DNA of 64,000 nucleotides, from positions 190,071,548-190,135,547 of the forward strand of contig CM054115.1 in the NCBI GenBank assembly GCA_028673005.1, read 5' to 3'. The notes beneath the pieces are model-generated. The model was given only the letters and a program-made list of their open reading frames with translations. It ran no database searches and was not told where the DNA came from. Shown in pieces: positions 47,371-55,617 of this stretch. How positions within the stretch are numbered: position 1 is the first letter of the stretch; each line of letters starts with the position of its first letter. Source of the DNA: Tanypteryx hageni (lineage: Eukaryota > Arthropoda > Insecta > Odonata > Petaluridae). The position numbers and the translations under genes were made by a program.

Positions 47371-48146
47371 AATTCTGAGGAGTGGGGTGCGGGCAGGATT
47401 ACGGACGTCCTCTCTGTCACTGTTGTAGTTCATGTGGCCCTCGTAGAGGGGGTGAGGACCGTGCACCCGCGGGACCACGTTGACCGAGGCTTTCCTCCCG
47501 ATTTTGCGCCCGTGTGTCCCATTCGGTGACCTACGGGGCATTTGGTATGATGTTAACCGAAAATGCTCTGCGCCATGGAAAACGCTTTTCGGAATGTTGT
47601 CTGCGCATGCTCGCCGGGTCATTGTCGTCAGCTCTTCTTTTATTTTTTTCCCTACAGATTTAGCCTTCGTAGGAACGTTGTGACAAAATTTTTACATCAA
47701 TTTTAAGTTTTGCCTAACAAAATCTCCGTCGAACGACACTTCACCCCGTGCTCTCAGGTATCGTGGGTATAATTTGAGCGATACGACATGGTTTGATCTG
47801 TTTGTTGTTGTTTTATTACATCAACTTTAAACCATAGTGCAGAGTGTATATATATTTTTTCGAAAGCTGTGCTTCGATAAGAGGAATCGAGTATCCGCCT
47901 AGGGAAATTCGATGTGGGACCTCCGATACTCGACAATCGGAATTGAATGCCTCCGTTGCTCCCATTTACACGAAAGCTGCGCCGCGAATTTTGGCTGTCC
48001 TCTGGTGCGCGTTCATTTTAAATTACATTTATGTCGATGTGAATAATGAAAACGATTGGATCCATCATTCGATATTATGAACACAGATTTTTAAATCAAT
48101 TCTGCGATATGGAGGTAAAGAGGGAAACACCGCTGATATTTGAGAA
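47371..48146. other. Unique DNA, nothing recognised
   Basis: No recognisable gene or repeat; the open frames here lack known domains. Confidence 0.35.
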
Positions 48147-48270
48147 CAGGGGCGGACTGGCCACATAACCTTCCGGTGCAATCACTTGGCCGGTAAGTCC
48201 AAGGGCGGGTCCGTCCAGGGGCGGGTCTGAAACTTGTATATTATTTTTGATATCTCTCAGTCCGTCCCTG
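48147..48270. mobile_element. Tiny hAT MITE (124 bp)
   Basis: The left end is CAGGGGCGGACTGGCC and the right end, reverse-complemented, is CAGGGACGGACTGAGAG. Flanks TTTGAGAA (48139-48146) and CTTGAGAA (48271-48278) match at 7 of 8. GGGCGGGTC occurs twice inside. No coding capacity. Confidence 0.75.
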
Positions 48271-49064
48271 CTTGAGAATAACCATCTGACGATTTTTAGC
48301 GTCCACCCTGACGAAATGCGGCGAAGATAATAAAATTGCATCGGTGATGTACTGAATCCCGATGGCCTTAAAGCGATTCTCTCTGCCGTCTCGAGCGTTG
48401 TTCGTCAGATTTTCGCGAGGTTGTTTCTTCGCATGCGGCCGCGCGTTCGTTTCTCTCGACCGCGTCGCCGTGGCTCGCTACCCAACTGCTCCGTGGCGCG
48501 TGGGCGGGCGGCGAGCTTTATTCTTCTCCTGGCTCCCTTCCCGCGTGTTTTAATAGAACGAGTTGGCCCGCCTTCGATTCCGAAAGAGACGCCCGTTGCG
48601 CCTGTTATCTCTCGCTCTGGGCAGCCGGAGGGAGTGTCCCCGATTACCTTGACCTCCGGTCGCCGTACTCGCGCGGGGTGTTCGTTCTCGATCCCGGAGG
48701 CGCGCGTGAGCGGATCACGCGTTCGCTCCTCTGGCAATCCTCGGCGGCCGGAGGAGAAGGGGAGGAGTTTGGACCCTGTTCGCTCTCGCTTTCCTCATCA
48801 CGGGGTGCTTTTGGTTAGCAAATTCACTGCAGCGGCGATCGCAGATTGGCAATATGAAAGAAATACTTATTTTCTTCGCCGTCACCGATCAGCAATGGCA
48901 GATCCGAGAGGGGCGGGTCGTGCTATTCGCATCCACGCTATTTGAATAAAACCCTTCGTCCGGCGACGCAGTTTAGGTCCGTGCCCCCGTTGGGAAGTTT
49001 CTTCTCCAATTTAAAAGTTTCCCAGTTGGCTCGGTGGTAATGATCAATTATGCATAGATCAAAG
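48271..49064. other. CpG-rich unique block, no gene recognised
   Basis: Strongly CpG-rich from about 48350 to 48960, with overlapping open frames up to 174 codons and no recognisable domain. Confidence 0.35.
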
Positions 49065-49290
49065 GCGGATGCAGAAATTTCTCAAGAGGGGGCTGGGCGC
49101 CCCAATTTTCCCTCGCCCCTCTTAGATCCGCCACTCCAGGCGACCCTTTAATCTGAAAATCCTTACCCCTGTCATAGTATTTCTATCCCGTGCCCTATGA
49201 ACCTGATTTGCGCGGAGTGGGTTTAAGAATGCAGCCATTGGATGGCAATGGGGATATCCAAGGGGGCGATAGCCCCCCCCCCCCCTCCTT
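49065..49290 (+). repeat. Dispersed repeat family B copy
   Basis: Aligns with 60640-60890 and, inverted, with 2640-2814. Shared pieces are CCTCTTAGATCCGCCACTCC-like, GGTTTAAGAATGCAGCCATT-like and GGCAATGGGGATATCCAAGG. It contains a poly-C run near 49269-49283. It appears to be the terminal portion of the GGATCC-type hAT-like family whose larger member is 2198-2814. Confidence 0.55.
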
Positions 49291-49406
49291 CCTCTGCTCC
49301 CCTCCCCTGGTTCCGTCAGTGACACAGATTAGTATTTATTTCCTGTGGGATTATCAGTATCAATTTCTACCTCTTTATTCGTCCATTCCCTGCAATTACT
49401 TTAGAT

Positions 49407-50396
49407 CAGTGGTTATTAACCTGGGGTCCCATGGACCCCTTAGGGGTCCGTGATTGGGTTCTAGGTGGTCCATGTACATAACCTAAAAATTAAAAAAATT
49501 TATTTTCACTAAAATTTTTAATGAAATTATTCACTAAAAAGATTCTGTACGCTAACTTTGCAATGTTGGAGGAAGTGCTTTTTCAAGACGGAATTGAGAG
49601 ATAAAAACCTCGGTCAATTTCTTTGAAGGCAGAAATGTGCGGACACCCGGAAATGCAGAAATGTGCGGACACCCGGAAATACCGAAGAACTCTTTCAAAG
49701 GTTACTTCTGCTTAGACAAACATTAAAATTGAACCGTGGATCCGCAATCCCTACCTTGCAGAGCTAAACTGTATTGATTATACAGACCTCGCAAAAAATG
49801 ACCTTATTGACCTAAGGACAAAGAACTTGTTGCGACTTGAATTTAACTCAAAAAGTATTGGAGAGTTTTGGTGTTCCTTGACAAAGGCCTACCCTTGTCT
49901 GGTAAAGCGAGCTATGGAGGCTCTAATTCCATTTGCAACCACATATCTTTGCGAGTCAGGATTTTCAACACTTGTAACAATCAAGACGAAATATCGAAAT
50001 CGTTTGGATGTCAAACATGAGATGCGTGTTGCCTTGTCAAAGACTTCTCCGCAATTTGATCTGCTTATTAAAGACAAACAGCAACAACCTTCTCACTAAA
50101 AGGTCCTTATAAATAAAATTAATACTTAATTTTTAATTTATATGATTTTTAAATATTTATTTTTATTCGGGAAATTATCATAGATTTTTGCATTTAAAGA
50201 AATAAATTGTTTTTACAGATTGTTTTTATAATTTAGTATAGCTATATGTAAGCTTAACGATTTTCCTTTGTAATAAAATGTATTATTTGTATGTAAAATT
50301 TTTAATTATGCGTTTATGTACATTTCTTCTAAGAAGGGGTCCGTAGCCTTCACCATCAAAGGGGGTCCATGGCACGAAAAAGGTTAAGAACCCCTG
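49407..50396 (+). mobile_element. hAT (Buster/Charlie-like) deletion derivative, perfect TSD CTTTAGAT
   Basis: Flanked by CTTTAGAT at 49399-49406 and 50397-50404. The left end is CAGTGGTTATTAACCTGGGG; the right end, reverse-complemented, is CAGGGGTTCTTAACC. Inside both ends are inverted GGTCCATGG/CCATGGACC blocks. At 990 bp it is far shorter than autonomous relatives of about 3 kb, having lost most of the transposase but kept the C-terminal coding end. The duplication has TA at its centre, as described for the Buster group of hAT. Confidence 0.9.
49716..50099 (+). pseudogene. hAT transposase C-terminus (ZBED5/SCAND3-like dimerisation region)
   Basis: An open stretch from just after a TAG (49713-49715) to the stop at 50097-50099, about 127 codons. 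It reads IEPWIRNPY, then LIDLRTKNLLRLEF, then IGEFWCSLTKAYP, then IPFATTYLCESGFSTL and IKTKYRNRLDV. These match the C-terminal catalytic/dimerisation part of the hAT group that also gave rise to vertebrate ZBED5- and SCAND3-type proteins. The BED finger and the upstream part of the RNase-H fold are missing. The surviving segment is unusually well preserved, suggesting a young insertion. It is a fragment with no promoter or start codon of its own. Confidence 0.85.
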
Positions 50397-50404
50397 CTTT
50401 AGAT

Positions 50405-50889
50405 GGAAAAATAAAATTCACGGTCATTATTTCACTCACGATTCATCTAAATTGCAAAAACGAAATAGATATACTAGTTCATATAAAATAATTGATTGAA
50501 ATTTTTTCATTGTGAAGTCATTCGCGCTGTGCTATTTTTAGAACGAATAAAGTACCAAAAGGCTTTGGCGAATGCCGGTGTTGGTCGCCTATCCTACGCC
50601 TTACTTTCGCTCCTCATTTCGTCTCTTGTCCCTGTCCTCGGGTACACCGCGGAGTGGGGGAATGCGGCGGCGGGGTGGGTGGTGAGACCCCGTCGTCTGG
50701 CCCCGGGCACGCCCTCCCGCGCTGCGGTTTCTGCTTTCGTGCGCGCCGAGTAGATTCCATCTGCACTGCCGCGGTGGCTCCAGAGGAGGCGCGCCCCCGT
50801 CCCCGCCCCCGCCTTGCTTACGGAGCGCTAAAAACCCGCGCAGGCACATTCCGCCGTGATTCGAGACTGCTTCTCCACTCCTCCTTTCT
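50405..50889. other. Unique DNA, CpG-rich right half
   Basis: AT-rich to about 50560, then CpG-rich up to the minisatellite. No recognisable gene. Confidence 0.35.
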
Positions 50890-51302
50890 CCCACTTTATC
50901 CTCCCTCCTCCCCATCCCTCCTCCCCATCCCTCCTCCCCATCCCTCCTCCCCATCCCTCCTCCCCATCCCTCCTCCCCATCCCTCCTCCCCATCCCTCCT
51001 CCCCATCCCTCCTCCCCCATCCCTCCTCCCCCATCCCTCCTCCCCATCCCTCCTCCCCCATCCCTCCTCCCCCATCCCTCCTCCCCCATCCCTCCTCCCC
51101 ATCCCTCCTCCCCATCCCTCCTCCCCCATCCCTCCCCCTTCCACTTCATTCTCCCCCAATCCCTCCCCCCCCTTTCACTTCATCCTCCCCCATTCCTCCT
51201 CCCATCCCTCCTCCCCTTTCCACTTCATCCTCCCCATTCCTCCTCCCCCATTCCTCCTCCCCCATTCCTCCTCCCCCATTCCTCCTCCCCCTCCCTCCTC
51301 CC
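50890..51302. repeat. Pyrimidine minisatellite, CATCCCTCCTCCC (13-14 bp)
   Basis: About 18 near-identical units of CATCCCTCCTCCCC to 51130. Degenerate units interspersed with TTTCCACTTCATCCTCCCC and CATTCCTCCTCCCC follow to 51302. Pyrimidine on the + strand. Confidence 0.9.
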
Positions 51303-51715
51303 ATTTCCACATCCTCGCACTCTTTCTGCCGCGCTCCATCCCATCTGCTCCAACTGCACGAACGCTCATCTGCTATGCCCTCCGTCCGTCGTACGCGCGC
51401 GCATATATTTAACGGCGAAAGTCGTCCGTGAGGAGCCAGCCGTCCCATCGGAACGTGTACCAGAGTCGCGTTTCATTCGACTCCTCTCGGAGTGCTCTCG
51501 CCCCTTTCTCCCTCTCCCTTTCTCTCTCTCTTTCTCTTTCTCTCTTTCTCTTTCTCTCTTTCTCTCTTCTGATATAAGAGGAATAAAACGCCGTCTCCTT
51601 CGTTATCCCGAGGGCGCACGGAGCAACCCGCGTCCCGTTCTCGTTGTGCGTCTCGCGATGATCCAGGTCGGTGGCGCGGTGGGAGAAAGTTGGAAGGGAG
51701 ACTTTCACCTTATTT
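51303..51715. other. CpG-containing unique DNA with a CTCTTT microsatellite
   Basis: Contains a TCTCTCTTT-type microsatellite at about 51505-51570 between CpG-rich stretches. CT/GA runs in CpG-rich insect DNA can bind GAGA-type factors, but no transcript start can be shown. Confidence 0.4.
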
Positions 51716-51888
51716 CTCTCCCTCCCCTCCCCCATCCCCTCCCCTCCCCTATCCCCTCCCCTCCACCAACCCCTCCCCCCCTCCCCTCCACCAACCCCTC
51801 CCCCCTCCCCTCCCCATCCCCTCCCCATCCCCTCCCCCATCCCCTCCCCCATCCCCTCCCCCATCCCCTCCCCCATCCCCTCCCCCGT
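51716..51888. repeat. Pyrimidine minisatellite, CCCCTCCCCCAT (11-12 bp)
   Basis: The left part has CCCCTCCCCTCCACCAA units; the right part has CATCCCCTCCC and CATCCCCTCCCC units up to 51888. Pyrimidine on the + strand. Confidence 0.85.
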
Positions 51889-52562
51889 GCATTTTAATCG
51901 CCCTTGCGTAAGGCTCTTAAGAGGCCTTCCGTTTTTTACGCTTCTCGGATGGAACGTGGGAAATAGGTTCGACTTACAGTGGTTTTCTATTCCCCTCTTC
52001 CTCCGGGCCTTAACTAGCGCGTCCTCCCACTCGCTCCCCGACCCTCCTCTTTCTCTCTCTCTCTCTCTCTAACCCCCGCAACTCCTACACATCCATCCCG
52101 TGTCCTTCAGCTGTTTATGTGAGTGCCTTGCGGTTTAGACTGTGTGGCGAGGGGGCGTTTGGGGGAGGAAGATTTCGTGGCTGAACCCGTTCGCCTGGAA
52201 GGAATTGCTCGTGATGGCTCATTTCCGACCTCTCCCTCCTCCTGCTCGCTGCCCCGTCCTCTTTTGTTTTGAGTGGACGACTCCCTCTCCGTAGTCTCAC
52301 TTCTGCTCCCTTCTTCCACCTCATCCATTCCTCCCCCTCTCATTCACTCTGTCTGTCTCGCGTCTCTTCCCCTCTCCTGCAAACTCTCCCTCTCTCGTCC
52401 CCCTAACCCTCTTTCTCTCCTCCCCCTTATCCCTTTTCGTTGCGGGTATGAGGATGTCCTTCAGTTTGCTAAAAGCGTCGGACAGCTAATTCTATTCCAT
52501 ACACTTTTGCTATGACGTTGTAATCCGATTTTATTCCATGACCAGTGGCATAGCCTAGAGCT
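51889..52562. other. Unique pyrimidine-leaning DNA, nothing recognised
   Basis: Contains a TC microsatellite at about 52052-52069. No recognisable gene. Confidence 0.35.
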
Positions 52563-53180
52563 CTGCACGGGCCTGATTTTCTAGGCCCGGCCCATACAAA
52601 TTCGGACCCGACCCGGCCCGTACTTTGTCGAAGAAATTGTAGGGCCCGGCCCGTGAGACTACTCCCAGTCCGTTTAAAGCTCCTCGGCTCGAAAAATGCA
52701 ATTATTGTATTCAAAATTATCTACCAACATCTGTGGGCTGTTCAATGATTGGAAAAGGACTTTTTTAGTCCACATATTTGTATGACTTGGAAGACCACAA
52801 ACAAAAGAAATTATTATACAAAATACACAAATATAATGTTATAGGCAAAACTTATATTATCCAATTCAGTACGGAGGACAAATCACACTCGTTCTTCGCT
52901 ATCCCTGGGTTAGTTTACCTAAAAAAGCCCATGCCACTGTTTCGCTTGAACCCATTCAGTACGGAGAACTTGTGTGACTCGTCCTCATTATTGAATGGGT
53001 TAAGTAAAAACTTATGCAAATCGTATACGTAAATCTCAGACACTGATCAAAATATTTCGGCCCGTCCAAGCTCGAACATTTTTATAACAACCCTGATATA
53101 TCCAGTAATTTTTAAAGCCCGGCCCGGGCCCGTAATGAATTCCAGAGAATCAGCCCGCGGGTTAGGCCCGGCCCGTGCAG
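52563..53180. mobile_element. Probable hAT-like element with GGCCC-rich ends
   Basis: CTGCACGGGCC at 52563-52573 is the exact reverse complement of GGCCCGTGCAG at 53170-53180. Both subterminal regions are packed with GCCCGGCCC motifs, giving strong self-complementarity around an AT-rich interior. No matching 8-bp flank was seen, so the class rests on overall similarity to hAT MITEs and is uncertain. Confidence 0.5.
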
Positions 53181-53204
53181 GACTCAAGCACAGCCTACGC
53201 CAGT

Positions 53205-53273
53205 GGTATTACCAATACCAAAAGTGGTACCAGAAGGATATGATAGTGGTACCATCAAAATCTTGGTAATACC
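53205..53273. repeat. Short interrupted palindrome (GGTATTACC)
   Basis: GGTATTACCAA (53205-53215) is reverse-complementary to TTGGTAATACC (53263-53273), with inner TGGTACCA on both sides. It directly follows the GGCCC-rich element. Confidence 0.45.
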
Positions 53274-53453
53274 TTAGTTACCTCATATACCACAATTTCT
53301 CATCTACTTCATATTTCAATTTCGTTAAATTACTTAAATTATTTGATAACTGTACAGAGTAAGTGTACATTTTTCAACTTCGGCGCGATGATTTTGATGT
53401 CATTTCTTCGGGACAATTTGTTATTTACGAAAAAATTCATATACCAAGTAGTT

Positions 53454-53512
53454 GTTAAGTGAGAAATCTAACTCCTTAAAAGTTCAAAAATTAGAGACAC
53501 ACAGGAACAAGA
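53454..53512 (+). repeat. Family F MITE, left fragment
   Basis: GTTAAGTGAGAAATCTAACT then CCTTAA matches the left end of the MITE at 24804-25060. The match fades after ATTAGAGACA. Confidence 0.55.
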
Positions 53513-54089
53513 AGTCCCAACCGCGACTAATGCAGGTTGGTTTCCCAAAGTTGACGTCCCGAATTGATTACTTATATTGACAGGAAATGTTTTCGTATGT
53601 GTTAGTCATTCCAACGAAATCTCATGCCATGATTACCACTTGTAGTTCATAGTTTGCCAATGATAGAGAAAAATTGGAAAACAAATTAATATAGCATAAT
53701 CATTATAAAATACTAAAAACAATGTCAAAATCTTTCTGACATGTTTTGCATGTATTTTTTAAATAAACGAATTTAATAAATGTTACTGTTTATACGCTAA
53801 TATGTCCGGATTAACTGTCCATTGCTGAAGAGTAGTCGAGCGAAAAAGAAAATAACACATTTGTTCACTCGTCTATGCTCAAGGCGAGTTCGGTAATAAT
53901 CATCTCCATGGCAAAAATCCGATAAAATGCGATTAAGAACGAAAAAAACGCTGTTTTAGTAGAAATTCAAGAAAATACGATCAATTATCAAAATTTTGTG
54001 ATAAGAATTAGAATCTACATGCTTTTCCCCTTAGGACTGCACAAACCTCGCTCCGATATCACAATTTTAAGATATTTTAATGTATTAAA
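53513..54089. other. AT-rich DNA inside the split MITE, nothing recognised
   Basis: No recognisable gene or repeat. Confidence 0.3.
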
Positions 54090-54330
54090 GAAAACATCTC
54101 TACACGATGGATTTGAGATTTCCTATGTAAAACAAATTGGAAAAAAACGTTCCTGGAATCGAACCCGAGACTTCAATATTCGCCAAATAAAAAATAGCCC
54201 GGAGGTGGGCCCTGGCAGCATGAGCCTCATACCAAGTTCCATGAAAATCGGTCCATTTGTGCAAAATTTGTTAGTAGGGGAGACACACACGTACACACAG
54301 GACACACATACACAGACAGAACAATTTCAT
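54090..54330 (-). repeat. Dispersed element with antisense B-box motif, copy 3
   Basis: Contains AAATTGGAAAAAAACGTTCC and CCTGGAATCGAACCCGAG (54152-54169), whose reverse complement holds a perfect B-box core. It ends in GACACACACGTACACACAGG and ACAGACAGAAC, recalling the ACGGACGGACAAC end of copy 1. It lies inside the split family F MITE. Confidence 0.4.
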
Positions 54331-54359
54331 AAGGCTGTTTCCTTTGGAAACTAGCCTAA

Positions 54360-54530
54360 AAAGGGGTAAAAAGAAGAAAGGAGGTGAAAAGCCAAAGAAA
54401 CAAACTTACAGGTTTAGGGGGTGTTACTCCACGCCAGAGACCTGAAGTCATTCACGCATTCACTCACTCAATCGCGCAAGCACTAATCCTAATGATGGAA
54501 AAAGGATAAAAAACGAGCCGGGTTTGCTAG
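54360..54530 (+). repeat. Family F MITE, right fragment
   Basis: AAACTTACAGGTTTAG, CACTCACTCAATCGCGCAAG and GAGCCGGGTTTG match the interior of 24804-25060. The right terminal inverted repeat is missing. A further CGCCAGTGACCCGAAAATCA motif just beyond repeats an internal sequence. Confidence 0.55.
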
Positions 54531-54657
54531 GGATTAATCTGCGCCAGTGACCCGAAAATCACACCGTTGCTAGGTTTGTGAGTCTGTACGACCGCGACAG
54601 AGACCTAAACACACGCACAAATACACACCAAAAGGTAAGGGTAAATAAAAGGAAAAA

Positions 54658-55342
54658 AATCTGATGTGGCCACCACATGACTCTCTCCATATCTGTAATA
54701 TTTCTAAAAATTCCAAATAGGTTACAAAAATAATAAATATTTTAAGAAATGCGATAAAATTTTAGACTACAAACAACAAACAAACTGAATATAGCCACAA
54801 AGCTCCAACAATTAATAAAATAAAAAGGAGGGTTACTAAGACGTAACTAAGCGTCAATTGCTAATAATAGACGTCGGTAGGTGGCGTGGTGGTGGCAGCT
54901 AAAAATATAAGATATCTCTTAAACAATGCATTATATGGGAAAATGTTTCAAACAATGACTGTAGAAAATAAAATTTCCTAAAACTTTTATTCCAATACCT
55001 TTTTACATTTATCGAATATTTAAGCAAATATTTCAAAATAATGGATGTGACAAGAGTAAACACACTTCCGATTGACCGATTTTTACCAAAAACTAATCAG
55101 TTCTTGTAACTTTTATAAAAATGTTAAATATAAAATTTCGCGTTAACCTGATTAATAGTTTTTGAGTTTGAGCACCCACAAAATGCTATCACATACACAC
55201 GCACAGACACGGACACAGGCATCATCGAGAAAATGGTCAAAACGTGTTCAGGGGACCTCAAAACGTGTATTTCCGTTGAAATCTCCAAGTCGATTTTTTA
55301 TGAATACAATACTTTTCCCTATACTACGTATATGGAGAAAGT
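54658..55342 (-). repeat. Interspersed repeat family A, copy 4
   Basis: Near-full copy on the - strand, from TCTGATGTGGCCACCACATG to CTACGTATATGGAGAAAGT. TCTCCATAT on one side and ATATGGAGA on the other form the inverted ends. The TTAA occupied in copy 3 is empty here (54919-54922). Confidence 0.8.
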
Positions 55343-55617
55343 AAAAAGGAAAACGGTGGGAAATAATATTAGGTTTACGGGGTTACGGGTAGTTCATGAA
55401 ATTGTCCAAAGGGTACACGAAAAAATAGTTTTAATAGCACTGGCCTACGCGATTCGTAGCGGATCTCCAGTCAAGGGATCTGTAAGGAGCACTGAAATTA
55501 TGTTTTCTATGTTCTTATCATAGAATACATCGAAATATTTCATCATTTCTTATATAAAAATTATAATTAATGAAAGTATGCGTTTTCTTATTAAAAAGAA
55601 ATGTTATTTTTCATCTC

